A DNA stretch of 64,000 nt, from assembly GCF_019966575.1 (NCBI RefSeq), contig NZ_JAINFK010000007.1, positions 62,001-126,000 on the forward strand, given 5' to 3'. Both the position numbers and the translations under genes were made by a program. The DNA is from Oricola cellulosilytica (lineage in GTDB: Bacteria > Pseudomonadota > Alphaproteobacteria > Rhizobiales > Rhizobiaceae). The stretch's first letter is position 1. Each line of letters starts with the position of its first letter. Below the pieces are notes generated by a model that searched no databases, was not told where the DNA came from, and worked only from the letters and a program-made list of their open reading frames with translations. This document shows positions 23,309-32,601 of this stretch, piece after piece.

Positions 23309-26065
23309 CTACGCCTTTCCGACCGTGCGATATCGGCGAAACCGGATAATTGCGATGCTCACCTCGCGGAAAACAACAGGCACAAAGCTCAGGATCACTG
23401 CCGTCAACCAGACCTCGGATGGCAGCGAAACGAGTTGCAACGCAGCGGCGATTGCCGGTTGCAGATTGGCCACCAAAAGGATCCCGATACAAAGCGCTAT
23501 TGCCAGCCACACGTAGGTGTTTCGCGTGACCATGCTGGTCAAAAAGCGCTCACGCCAGTTGCGCATGTTGAAAACGTGCCAGAGTTGGGCCAAGGCGAGC
23601 GTGTGGAAGCACATCGTCGTGACGGCGCTGCCTTGCAGATCGAAGACCGTCAGGGCGAGGCCGAGCGCGGTTAGCGTAACCGCAGCGATACTTGCGCCAT
23701 GCGTGACGATCGCAATCCATTGAGGCCGGGCCAGAATGGGCTCGATCGGGGGCCGCGGCGGGCGTGATAGGACGTCGCGATCAGCCTCCACCGTCCCCAG
23801 AGCGAATGCCGGGAACACGTCTGTCACGAGATTAAGAAAAAGGATCTGCAGTGGCAGCAAGGGAAGGGGAAGCCCGCTGAAAACCGCAAGTCCGACGACA
23901 AGGATCTCGCTTAAGTTGCATGAAAGTAAATAGGTCGTGAAGCGGCGAATGTTCGTGTAGATGAGACGCCCTTCGCGCACGGCGTGGATGATTGTCGAAA
24001 ATGCATCGTCGCGCAGGATGAGATCGGCCGCTTCGCGCGCCACTTGCGTCCCGCGAAGTCCCATTGCGATCCCGATATCAGCCTTTCTCAACGCCGGCGC
24101 GTCGTTCACGCCATCTCCTGTCATAGCGACCACTTCGCCCGCTTGCTGGTGCAACTCGATTAGATCCAGCTTCTGTTCCGGATCGACACGTGCGAATATG
24201 CGTTTCTCGCGTAGCGAAGCCTTGTCTTTCTCGGGCAGGGAGGAAATCGCGCCGAGTTCGCGTCCCTCGACGGTTAGGTCAGAAGGCGACGATAGGCCTA
24301 CGGCCTCGGAGATATGTTGAGCTGTCGCGGCATGATCTCCAGTGACCATGATCACCGTAATGCCAGCGCGCCGGGCATCGGCTACTGCGGCACGAATGTC
24401 CGCACGGGGCGGATCCTGGAATCCGATGACACCGTACAGGGTGAGATCCTCGTAGGCGGCGGCATTAGATTGATCGACGGTCTTTCCAGCAACTGCGAGC
24501 AGGCGTAGACCTTGGCGTGCAAGCGCATCGCAGGCAGTGATCCAATGTTCGCGGAGCTCCTTGTCGAAATGCCGGACGCAAGAGCCTTGTTGAACGCTGC
24601 TTATCCGCTCCAGAACTGCTTCCGGTGCGCCCTTGACGGCAACAAGATACTTTCCGTTTTGCACATGAACGGTCGCCATCATACGCATCGTCGTGTCGAA
24701 TGCGTGTTCTGTAATTTCCGGCATTTTCTCGAGCAGCAGAACACGCTCCATCCCTGCCGCTTTACCAAGTTCGAGGAGCGCGACTTCCATCGGGTCGCCG
24801 ATCGACGCAGTGTGTTCATCGCCAAGCGATGCGTTGTTGCAGAGGACGGCGGTCCGGATAAGCGCGTGCGTATCTTCACTTGCTTCTGGATGAAATAAGC
24901 GTCCGTCGAGGAGGAACTGGCGGTTGTGCCGGGAGAATTTGATTTCTCCCGACGATGTCACGAACCGGTCTACGTGCATGCGGTTCTCGGTGATCGTCCC
25001 GGTCTTGTCGGTGAGGATGACGGTGGTGGCACCGAGCGTCTCCACGGACGAAAGTTGTTCGATCAGCGCATTGTATTTGGCCATGCGAAGCATGCCACGG
25101 GCGAGGGCGAGTGTTGCGACGACCGGAAGGCCCTCTGGAATGGCCGCGACAGCAAGCGCTACGGCTGATTTCAGCATCAGCGCCACGTCCTGGCCGGAAG
25201 CGACTCCCCCTGCACCGACCAGGGCCGTCACACTCAGAGTGAGCCAGATCAGATGGCGGCTAAGGAGAGCGAGTTGGCGTTCGAGCGGCGACCGTTCCGG
25301 TTCAGCCTCATCGACGAGACGCGTGATGCGGCCAAGCTCCGAATTCATGCCCGTGCCCGTGACCATCGCCTCGCCGGTGCCGCGAGTGATGGCGCATCCT
25401 TTGAACAGCATAGATGTCCTATCGGCGAGGCTGGCGTCGCGCTCGACGGGATCTATCCCCTTTCCGACCGGCAACGACTCTCCGGTCAGCGCCGATTCGT
25501 CGGCAGCGAGATTTGCCGAACTGATGATGCGCATGTCGGCGGCAACGAGGTCTCCCGCATCCAGAACGGCGATGTCTCCGGGCACCAGTTCTTCCGCGGG
25601 GAGGGCAACGACGTTGCCGTTGCGTTTCACGAGTGCGGACCGGGTGGACAGCCCACGGAGCGCCTCCATTGAACGGACCGCACGCAATTCTGTCGTGAAG
25701 CCGATTACGCCATTTAGAAGAAGGACTGCCCCGATCGCCACGAACTCGACTCTCTCTCCGAGAAGCAGGGCCAGGGCAGCCGCGGCAACCAGAAGAAAGA
25801 CAATGGGGCTGTTGAACTGACCGAGCAGAATCCAGATGAGACTGGCGCGGCGCCGGTGGCGGAGAAGGTTCGGGCCATGTTTTTGCAGGCGTTCTGCCGC
25901 ATCCCCATCGGTCAGGCCCTTGGCGGCGTCGACACCATAGGCCGCCAGAACCTCCTTGGTTGAAGCGCTGTGAGGGGCATCCAGCACCATCTCAGGGGAT
26001 ACATCCCACGCAGTGAAAACACTGTGGTGGGCCGGATTACTTTCACCGGTCTTCGTGTCGGTCAT
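23309..26065 (-). CDS. Cation-transporting P-type ATPase (type II, probably Ca2+)
   Basis: A 918-residue pump with an N-terminal cation-ATPase domain, the actuator motif 'TGES', the phosphorylation motif 'DKTGTIT' (near residue 353; Ile replaces the usual Leu) and the hinge 'MTGDGVNDAPAL' (near residue 650). By eye, M4 'AAIPEGLP', M5 'CNLSEILVV' and M6 'NLVTD' keep the Glu, Asn/Glu and Asn/Thr/Asp ligands of SERCA-type Ca2+ pumps. The M8 glutamate of SERCA seems replaced by Gln ('ALAQLWHVFN'), which would suggest a single ion site. The gene lies 59 bases after the universal-stress-protein gene and is probably in its operon. Confidence 0.85.
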   Translation of the reverse strand: MTDTKTGESNPAHHSVFTAWDVSPEMVLDAPHSASTKEVLAAYGVDAAKGLTDGDAAERLQKHGPNLLRHRRRASLIWILLGQFNSPIVFLLVAAAALALLLGERVEFVAIGAVLLLNGVIGFTTELRAVRSMEALRGLSTRSALVKRNGNVVALPAEELVPGDIAVLDAGDLVAADMRIISSANLAADESALTGESLPVGKGIDPVERDASLADRTSMLFKGCAITRGTGEAMVTGTGMNSELGRITRLVDEAEPERSPLERQLALLSRHLIWLTLSVTALVGAGGVASGQDVALMLKSAVALAVAAIPEGLPVVATLALARGMLRMAKYNALIEQLSSVETLGATTVILTDKTGTITENRMHVDRFVTSSGEIKFSRHNRQFLLDGRLFHPEASEDTHALIRTAVLCNNASLGDEHTASIGDPMEVALLELGKAAGMERVLLLEKMPEITEHAFDTTMRMMATVHVQNGKYLVAVKGAPEAVLERISSVQQGSCVRHFDKELREHWITACDALARQGLRLLAVAGKTVDQSNAAAYEDLTLYGVIGFQDPPRADIRAAVADARRAGITVIMVTGDHAATAQHISEAVGLSSPSDLTVEGRELGAISSLPEKDKASLREKRIFARVDPEQKLDLIELHQQAGEVVAMTGDGVNDAPALRKADIGIAMGLRGTQVAREAADLILRDDAFSTIIHAVREGRLIYTNIRRFTTYLLSCNLSEILVVGLAVFSGLPLPLLPLQILFLNLVTDVFPAFALGTVEADRDVLSRPPRPPIEPILARPQWIAIVTHGASIAAVTLTALGLALTVFDLQGSAVTTMCFHTLALAQLWHVFNMRNWRERFLTSMVTRNTYVWLAIALCIGILLVANLQPAIAAALQLVSLPSEVWLTAVILSFVPVVFREVSIAIIRFRRYRTVGKA

Positions 26066-26124
26066 CTTTGCCCAATGGTATCTCGTCGGCTCGTCGTTAG
26101 AGCGTCCAGGTATGTGCTCTTCTA

Positions 26125-26961
26125 TCAGTGGGCCATAATGATCGGGAATCTGTCGTTGGCCACGAGATCGCGGGTTATGCCCCCAAATAGGAACTCACGC
26201 AGGCGGGAGTGGCCATATGCGCCGGCCACAATCAATTCGGCAGAGATATCGTTCGCGTGTCTTAGCAATACTTCCGAAACCGCCGTGCCTGCGGATGGAA
26301 GCCTGTCGACCCTCACATCTATACCGTATCGCGCCAGATATGATGCGATGTCGTTTCCCGGTTCCTCCCCCTGATCGAACTCTCCAGCCACCGGGTCGAC
26401 CATGGTTACGTGGACGCGGTTCGTACGGGTGAGCGTGTCAAGCGAGAGGTGGACTGCACGTGCCGCCTCCTTGGTGGCATTCCAGGCGATCATTACCGTC
26501 GATGGTGAGAGCGTGACTTTTGCTTCAGCGGGCATGAGCAGGAACGGTCGCGCGCTGTGGTAGATGAAGCCTTCCAGGGCTTTTCCCGCCAAGCGTTGAT
26601 CGAGGCCACTTGCAGGCATCGCCAGCCCGAGATCCGAATAGCGCGCCCGGTCACCAACAACCGTGGCAATTTGCCCTTCGTCGCAATAATAGGAACACAC
26701 ATCACCAGAAACGGAGGATTTAGCGAGCATCGCCTCTACCCGCTCACCTTGCTCTGTGGTGGCCTTCTTTCCGGCTTCCCGCTCTTCGGCCCAAGTGTCG
26801 GCCGGTATGGCACCATAAGCGGTGGTACTCGCCGCAATCGCGATTCCTATAACCGCGACCGACAAATGGCAGTTGTTGGCACTGGCAAGTTCGATGGGCC
26901 GGGTGAGTCTTTGTAACGGCTGATCTGCGCCGATGACTGTAAGCAGCGTCTTGGGGGTCAT
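26125..26961 (-). CDS. Universal stress protein, two-domain UspA family
   Basis: A 278-residue tandem Usp protein. The C-terminal domain has the ATP-binding G-x2-G-x9-G-(S/T)-like motif in 'GAYGHSRLREFLFGGITRDL' followed by 'RFPIIMAH'. The N-terminal domain has lost this motif. Start ATG 26961 (MTPKTLLTVIG) has AAGGAG about 9 bases upstream. A TTGACCCCGATCAA box lies 72 bases upstream, an ideal place for FNR-type activation. Usp proteins help cells survive growth arrest and oxygen limitation. The P-type ATPase gene follows. Confidence 0.88.
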   Translation of the reverse strand: MTPKTLLTVIGADQPLQRLTRPIELASANNCHLSVAVIGIAIAASTTAYGAIPADTWAEEREAGKKATTEQGERVEAMLAKSSVSGDVCSYYCDEGQIATVVGDRARYSDLGLAMPASGLDQRLAGKALEGFIYHSARPFLLMPAEAKVTLSPSTVMIAWNATKEAARAVHLSLDTLTRTNRVHVTMVDPVAGEFDQGEEPGNDIASYLARYGIDVRVDRLPSAGTAVSEVLLRHANDISAELIVAGAYGHSRLREFLFGGITRDLVANDRFPIIMAH

Positions 26962-27032
26962 AATGATGCTCCTTGGCCGAACCACTGTCTTCACGCGGGA
27001 AGCATCATTGTACGCCGAATTGCGGAAGCGCG

Positions 27033-27046
27033 TTGACCCCGATCAA
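27033..27046. promoter_or_regulatory. FNR/FixK anaerobox upstream of the universal stress protein gene
   Basis: TTGACCCCGATCAA (reverse complement TTGATCGGGGTCAA) matches the rhizobial FnrN/FixK anaerobox TTGAT-N4-GTCAA. Its centre is about 79 bases before the start codon at 26961. That leaves room for activation at -41.5 and a short leader. Confidence 0.72.
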
Positions 27047-27081
27047 CAGGACATCGGCAGCCGCATCAGGCTTGCGCGCAG

Positions 27082-30000
27082 CTATGTTCGTAGGTTTTCG
27101 AATGCGACCAAGGCATTCTTCATTCTCTCCCGAACCTTGGCGGCCGCTTCGTCCTTTACCGGGCCGTATCCGCGGATTTCCATTATCATCGCGGCGATCG
27201 CGGCCGCATCAGCGTTATTTTCAGGTGTAAGTTCCTGGACCAGTCGGTCAATCGTCGCCTCGAATTCGACGATCAATTGGCGCTCCATGCGGCGTTCGGC
27301 GGTATAGCCGAACGGATCAAAGAGCGTGCCGCGAAGGCCCTTCATTCCGGCCAGCACTTTCATTGGGGTGCGGACCCATCCCCCGAACTCTCTCTTGCGC
27401 GGCCGCCCGCGAGCCTCCGTTCCTCCGGGCAGAAACGGTGGTGCAAGATGATGACGCACGGAGAATTCACCCTCGAACCGCTTGCCAAGGCTTTCGATGA
27501 ATCCGGTTTGCGTATGAAGCCGGGCGACCTCATATTCATCCTTGTAGGACATCAGCTTAAACAGGCTGCGGGCCACCGCGTCGGTGAGTGCGCCGCCCTT
27601 GCCGATTTCGGCCAGTTCACGCGTCCGCACCTTTTCGACGACGGCGCGGTACTTTTTCGCCCAAGCGGTATTCTGGTATTCGGCAAGGAATTCTTCGCGT
27701 CGCGCGATCACATCGTCCAGACTCGCATCCGATTTCAGCTCCGGCTCCATCAGACCGGCAAGCGCGGCAGGATCGTGGGCGGCGATACGGCCCCAGGCGA
27801 AAGCGGCCTTGTTCTTTTCCACGGCAACGTCGTTCAGCTCAATGGCACGGAGGATTGCATCCGCCCCGACCGGGACAAGACCCTGCTGCCACGCCGCGCC
27901 TAGCATCAAGATGTTCGCGAAGACGGCATCACCAAGAACTGTTTCGGCGGCGCCGTTCGCGTCGAGCGATGTCACGTTCTCCGCGCCGACGACATCAGTA
28001 ATCCTGCCAATCCGGACGCCCGATTTGAGATCGGCATCACGGTTACGGGTGAAATCCCCCGTCGGCATCTGGGCGGAATTGACGACCACGCGTGTCTTGC
28101 CAGCAACGTAGGTTGCTGATGCCTTCGGCGACGAACTGACGACCAGATCGCACCCAATCACCGCATCCGCCGAACCGTTCTCGATCCTGACCTGATTAAT
28201 TGCCGCCTCGCTTGCACCGATCCTCAAGTAGCTCAGGACTGGCCCGAATTTCTGCGCGAAACCCATGAAGTCCAAGACTGATGATCCCTTGCCCTCGAGG
28301 TGTGCGGCCATCGCGATGATCTGACCGACGGTAACCACCCCCGTACCTCCGACGCCTGTTACCAACAGATCGTACGGCTCATCGAGGGCGGGAAGCCCGG
28401 GAAAAGGCAGCCCGGCGCTTAACCGGAGGAACAGCGCCGTCGCGTCGGCGGAAGGCGTCTTCTTTAGTGCTGCGCCTTCAACAGTCACGAAGGATGGGCA
28501 GAAGCCGTTCAGGCAGGAGAAATCCTTGTTGCAGGAATTCAGATTGATCTGGCGTTTGCGACCGAATGGAGTTTCCTTCGGCTCGACCGACAGGCAATTG
28601 GACTCGACAGAGCAATCGCCGCACCCCTCGCAAACGAGTTCGTTAATGACGGCGAAACGTTTCGGGTCGTTCAGCTTGCCGCGTTTGCGCAACCGGCGCT
28701 TTTCAGTGGCGCAAGTCTGCTGGTAGATGAGGACAGTGACGCCGGAGATATTGCGCAACTCCCGCTGGATGGCGTCCAGTTTGTTGCGATGATCGATCGA
28801 GACGTTCGGCGGGAAATCGGCCCGCTTAAAGCTTTCGGGGTGATCCGAGACGACCGCGATACGCGAGACGCCTTCGGCGCGGACTTCCTGGGCGATTGCT
28901 TCTACCGACAAGGGGCCGTCGACGGCTTGTCCGCCGGTCATAGCCACCGCGTCGTTGAAAAGGATCTTGTAGGTGATGTTGGTATTCGCCGCGATTGCCT
29001 GCCGGATCGCCATCAAACCCGAGTGATGATACGTGCCTTCGCCGAGATTCTGGAAGATGTGCTTGCCTCCATTGAACATCGAGCGGGCGCTCCAGTTCAC
29101 TCCTTCGCCGCCCATCTGGATGAGCGACGAGGTTTCCCGGTCCATCCAACTCGCCATGAAATGGCATCCGATGCCGGCGAGCGCCTTGCTGCCTTCCGGA
29201 ACCTTCGTAGATGTAGAATGGGGACAGCCCGAGCAGAAATAGGGTGTGCGCGTCGCTCCCGCGACGGTGATCGGTTCTGAGGGCCGGGCGATGTGCTCGG
29301 CACGCGCCTGAAGATCAAGGCCAGGGAACACCGCGTCGAGACGCGTGGCTACAATTCCGGCAAGCTGGATGGGGGAGAGTTCGCCGGTCCACGGGATCAG
29401 GCGATGGCCATTTTCGTCACGCTTCCCGACCATGCGTTCGGGCTTGCGGCCCGGATTGTCGTAGAAATACTCCTTGAGCTGGCTTTCGATGATGCCGCGC
29501 TTCTCCTCGACGACGAGCAGTTCGCGCTTGTTCTCGGCAAACATCAGCGCTGCGCGATGCTCCAGCGGCCAGACCATGCCGACCTTGTAAACGTCGACGC
29601 CGATCTCGCGTGCCCGGCCTTCATCTAAGCCGAGAAGCCTCAGTGCTTCCATCAAATCGAGATGGCCCTTGCCGGTGGTAACGATACCGTATGAGGCTCG
29701 TTGATTGTTGAAGACAGCGCGGTCGATCGGGTTCGCGTGGGCGAAGGCGAGGGTTGCCTCTTTCTTCGCCTCCATGCGGTCCTCGATCTGCGGACCGGGA
29801 AGGTCTGGCCACCGGTAATGGAGGCCCGACACGGGCGGGGTGTAATCCGGAACCTCGAAATGCCTGAAAGGTTTGAGTTCAAAACTCATCGCCGATTCCA
29901 CGGTTTCCGAGATCGCCTTGAAGCCGACCCACATGCCGGAGAAGCGTGAGAGTGCGTAGCCATACTCTCCAAAAGTCAGTAGTTCTTCGACATTTGCCGG

Positions 30001-30537
30001 ATTGAGCGTCGGCATGAAGAACGTCATGAAGGCGACGTCGGACTGGTGCGGCATCGAGGACGAGACACATCCGTGGTCGTCGCCGGCAACAACGAGGACG
30101 CCTCCTGTGGGCGAGGAGCCGTAGGCGTTGCCATGCTTGAGCGCATCGCCGGCGCGGTCAACGCCAGGTCCCTTGCCGTACCACATGCCGAAAACACCCT
30201 GGACCGTCCGGTCGGGATCGGTTTCGACCTGTTGGCTGCCCAGCATGGCGGTTGCCGCGAGATCCTCGTTGATCGCCGGGAGGAACCGGATTTCGTGTTC
30301 TTCGATGAGAGAGCTGACGCGGAAGAATTCCTGGTCGACCCCGCCGAGAGGCGATCCGCGGTAACCCGATACGAACCCTGCTGTATCGAGGCCCGCCGCG
30401 CGATCCCGCCGCCGCTGGTCGAGAACGATACGCACCAGCGCCTGGGTCCCCGTCAGAAAAACGCGGCCCGAACTGCGCGCGTATCGATCCGACAGTTCGT
30501 AACCGTCAAGGCTGGCGATATTCTGATGAAGTCCCAT
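27082..30537 (-). CDS. Indolepyruvate ferredoxin oxidoreductase, fused alpha and beta chains
   Basis: An 1151-residue fusion. The thiamine-diphosphate-binding core lies near residues 460-540 ('GIGCHFMASWMD', 'GEGTYHHSGLMAIRQ', 'NDAVAMTGGQ'). Ferredoxin-like iron-sulphur cysteines lie near residue 632 ('CEGCGDCSVESNC'). The gamma/beta-chain domain begins near residue 728 ('VTGVGGTGVVTVGQIIAMAA'), with a long C-terminal domain. The enzyme oxidatively decarboxylates aryl-pyruvates from Trp, Phe and Tyr to aryl-acetyl-CoA, reducing ferredoxin. Phenylpyruvate would yield phenylacetyl-CoA, the Paa substrate made elsewhere in this window without paaK. Start ATG 30537 has GGAGGAG upstream; an earlier in-frame ATG lacks one. 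Confidence 0.9.
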   Translation of the reverse strand: MGLHQNIASLDGYELSDRYARSSGRVFLTGTQALVRIVLDQRRRDRAAGLDTAGFVSGYRGSPLGGVDQEFFRVSSLIEEHEIRFLPAINEDLAATAMLGSQQVETDPDRTVQGVFGMWYGKGPGVDRAGDALKHGNAYGSSPTGGVLVVAGDDHGCVSSSMPHQSDVAFMTFFMPTLNPANVEELLTFGEYGYALSRFSGMWVGFKAISETVESAMSFELKPFRHFEVPDYTPPVSGLHYRWPDLPGPQIEDRMEAKKEATLAFAHANPIDRAVFNNQRASYGIVTTGKGHLDLMEALRLLGLDEGRAREIGVDVYKVGMVWPLEHRAALMFAENKRELLVVEEKRGIIESQLKEYFYDNPGRKPERMVGKRDENGHRLIPWTGELSPIQLAGIVATRLDAVFPGLDLQARAEHIARPSEPITVAGATRTPYFCSGCPHSTSTKVPEGSKALAGIGCHFMASWMDRETSSLIQMGGEGVNWSARSMFNGGKHIFQNLGEGTYHHSGLMAIRQAIAANTNITYKILFNDAVAMTGGQAVDGPLSVEAIAQEVRAEGVSRIAVVSDHPESFKRADFPPNVSIDHRNKLDAIQRELRNISGVTVLIYQQTCATEKRRLRKRGKLNDPKRFAVINELVCEGCGDCSVESNCLSVEPKETPFGRKRQINLNSCNKDFSCLNGFCPSFVTVEGAALKKTPSADATALFLRLSAGLPFPGLPALDEPYDLLVTGVGGTGVVTVGQIIAMAAHLEGKGSSVLDFMGFAQKFGPVLSYLRIGASEAAINQVRIENGSADAVIGCDLVVSSSPKASATYVAGKTRVVVNSAQMPTGDFTRNRDADLKSGVRIGRITDVVGAENVTSLDANGAAETVLGDAVFANILMLGAAWQQGLVPVGADAILRAIELNDVAVEKNKAAFAWGRIAAHDPAALAGLMEPELKSDASLDDVIARREEFLAEYQNTAWAKKYRAVVEKVRTRELAEIGKGGALTDAVARSLFKLMSYKDEYEVARLHTQTGFIESLGKRFEGEFSVRHHLAPPFLPGGTEARGRPRKREFGGWVRTPMKVLAGMKGLRGTLFDPFGYTAERRMERQLIVEFEATIDRLVQELTPENNADAAAIAAMIMEIRGYGPVKDEAAAKVRERMKNALVAFENLRT

Positions 30538-30674
30538 TCCGTGGCTCCTCCATTCAGCAAGCATAGCCTGTAACGACCGGAATTTATTGCCATACATTCT
30601 TATCCATGGCGATCTTTTGGGAGGTTGTTCCGAAATTCACGTTATAGTGGTACAGCTTCACGAAAATCTGTCGG

Positions 30675-31148
30675 ATGGTGGAATTGACGCAAATGATTAG
30701 CGATGCGGACAGATCGATCCTCAAGCAACTGCAGACCAATTGCAGGCTGACAAACCAGCAACTCGCCGCGGAGACGAACATGTCTGCGTCCGCTTGTTGG
30801 AGACGGGTTCAGTCGCTGGAGAATTTGGGGGTTATCGGAGCATATGTTGCGCGGATTGATCCGCGCAAAGCAGGACTCGATTTCATGGCGCTCGTGCATG
30901 TGTCCTTGTCACGCCACGAGGCGTCCGCGGTTCGAGCATTCGTTCGGTCTGTGCTCGATCAGCCGGAAGTGCTTCAGTGTTTCGCCACGACCGGCGAGTC
31001 GGATTACATTCTACGGGTCGTGACCAGGGACATGAGCGCGTATCACGAGTTCCTGAACCGCTTCCTGTTCCAGCAATCCGTCGTTGTGCAGGTGAATACG
31101 AGTGTGGTCATGCATGTCGAGAAAGACAGTTGCGCGCTTCCGCTGTGA
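30675..31148 (+). CDS. Lrp/AsnC-family transcriptional regulator
   Basis: A 157-residue complete Lrp-type regulator. The N-terminal HTH is 'DADRSILKQLQTNCRLTNQQLAAETNMSASACWRRVQSLE' and the RAM domain includes 'VLQCFATTGESDYILRVV'. It is divergent from the indolepyruvate oxidoreductase gene across 137 bases, the usual arrangement for Lrp proteins that sense an amino acid and activate its degradation gene. It probably responds to an aromatic amino acid, which is inference. ATG 30675 or 30693 could be the start. Confidence 0.87.
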   Translation: MVELTQMISDADRSILKQLQTNCRLTNQQLAAETNMSASACWRRVQSLENLGVIGAYVARIDPRKAGLDFMALVHVSLSRHEASAVRAFVRSVLDQPEVLQCFATTGESDYILRVVTRDMSAYHEFLNRFLFQQSVVVQVNTSVVMHVEKDSCALPL

Positions 31149-31305
31149 CTGGCTTAACATCCTCCTTCCTTTGCTATGGCGGTTGTGGCGGTTGCATTTC
31201 GACCGGGATTGGGGCAGGGCCGCGAAACCTGAGCTTGTGCCTACGCGTATAGCCGCCGATTGCGGATAACGGGTCGGGAACGACAATCAGAGAGGTAGCT
31301 CCAAA

Positions 31306-32508
31306 TTGCCAGAAGCATTCATCTGCGACTACATCCGAACACCTATCGGGCGGTTCGGCGGGGCGCTTTCTTCGGTGCGGACTGACGATCTGGGCGCCGT
31401 GCCTTTGAAGGCACTGCAACAACGCAACCAAAGCATGGATTGGGAAGCCGTCGAGGAAGTCTTTTACGGTTGCGCCAACCAGGCCGGCGAAGACAACCGC
31501 AATGTTGCCCGGATGAGCCTGCTTCTAGCGGGCCTGCCGGTAGCCGTGCCGGGGACTACGATCAATCGGCTCTGTGGCTCTGGTATGGACGCGGTCATCT
31601 GCGCCGCGCGGGCAATCCGGGCCGGCGAAATGGACCTTGCCATTAGCGGCGGCGTGGAGAGCATGAGCCGCGCGCCTTTCGTGATGCCGAAGGCAGACAC
31701 CGCGTTTTCCCGCAATGCGGAAATTTACGACACCACCATCGGCTGGCGCTTTGTGAATCCGGTGTTGAAGAAGCAATATGGCGTCGATTCTATGCCAGAG
31801 ACCGGCGAAAATGTTGCCGAGGACTTTACGGTCAGCCGCGCGGATCAGGATGCATTCGCCCTGCGTAGCCAGGAGAGGGCTGCGGCGGCCCAGTCCAGGG
31901 GACGGCTCGCAAGGGAGATTGTCCCCGTCGAGATTCCACAACGCAAGGGCGAGGCAATCTTCGTTGATCAAGATGAACACCCGCGTGCGACTAGCCTCGA
32001 CAAACTCGCCGGATTGCCCACACCCTTTCGCCGGGAGGGGACGGTTACGGCCGGCAATGCGTCCGGCGTGAACGACGGAGCGGCTGCGCTCATAATCGCG
32101 TCCGAGGCTGCCGCCAAGGCGCATGGACTGACGCCTATCGCGCGCATTCTTGGCGGCGCGACAGTAGGCGTCGAGCCTCGCATAATGGGGATCGGGCCGG
32201 CGCCGGCGACCTTGAAGTTATGCGATCGCCTTGGGCTGAAGCCGAAAGATTTTGGAGTAATCGAGTTAAACGAAGCGTTTGCCAGCCAAGGTATCGCCGT
32301 GCTGCGGGCGCTAGGAATTTCGGAGCAAGCAGAACACATCAATCGCAATGGCGGCGCCATCGCGCTTGGGCATCCCTTGGGTATGTCGGGGGCCCGAATC
32401 ACCGGGACGGCCGCGTTGGAGATGCATGAGAATGGCGCCGTTCGTGCGCTTGCGACAATGTGCGTAGGTGTCGGGCAGGGTATTGCGGTCGCACTGGAGC
32501 GGGTATGA
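31306..32508 (+). CDS. 3-oxoadipyl-CoA/acetyl-CoA-type thiolase
   Basis: A 400-residue thiolase with nucleophile Cys90 ('INRLCGSGMDAV'), the active-site His in 'GGAIALGHPLGMSGAR' and the second Cys in 'MCVGVGQG'. 'YGCANQAGEDNRNVARMSLLLAGLP' is typical of PcaF/PaaJ 3-oxoadipyl-CoA thiolases, which release acetyl-CoA and succinyl-CoA at the end of the Paa and beta-ketoadipate pathways. The start is TTG at 31306 with AGAGG about 9 bases upstream; no in-frame ATG fits. It is 157 bases after the Lrp gene and about 15 kb from the paa operon, so which pathway it serves is uncertain. Confidence 0.8.
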   Translation: MPEAFICDYIRTPIGRFGGALSSVRTDDLGAVPLKALQQRNQSMDWEAVEEVFYGCANQAGEDNRNVARMSLLLAGLPVAVPGTTINRLCGSGMDAVICAARAIRAGEMDLAISGGVESMSRAPFVMPKADTAFSRNAEIYDTTIGWRFVNPVLKKQYGVDSMPETGENVAEDFTVSRADQDAFALRSQERAAAAQSRGRLAREIVPVEIPQRKGEAIFVDQDEHPRATSLDKLAGLPTPFRREGTVTAGNASGVNDGAAALIIASEAAAKAHGLTPIARILGGATVGVEPRIMGIGPAPATLKLCDRLGLKPKDFGVIELNEAFASQGIAVLRALGISEQAEHINRNGGAIALGHPLGMSGARITGTAALEMHENGAVRALATMCVGVGQGIAVALERV

Positions 32509-32601
32509 AACCGTTCACCAAGGCGTGATCGGGCTCACCCATCATTTGAAGGCCATGGTCCGGGGCGAAGTGTAGATTGCGCCGCAAACACCGTGCTTCC
32601 G

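Noticed and set aside
31166-31200. Short direct repeat GTGGCGGTT near the thiolase gene
   Set aside because: Only two copies of a low-complexity GC-rich string; no symmetry or spacing that suggests function.
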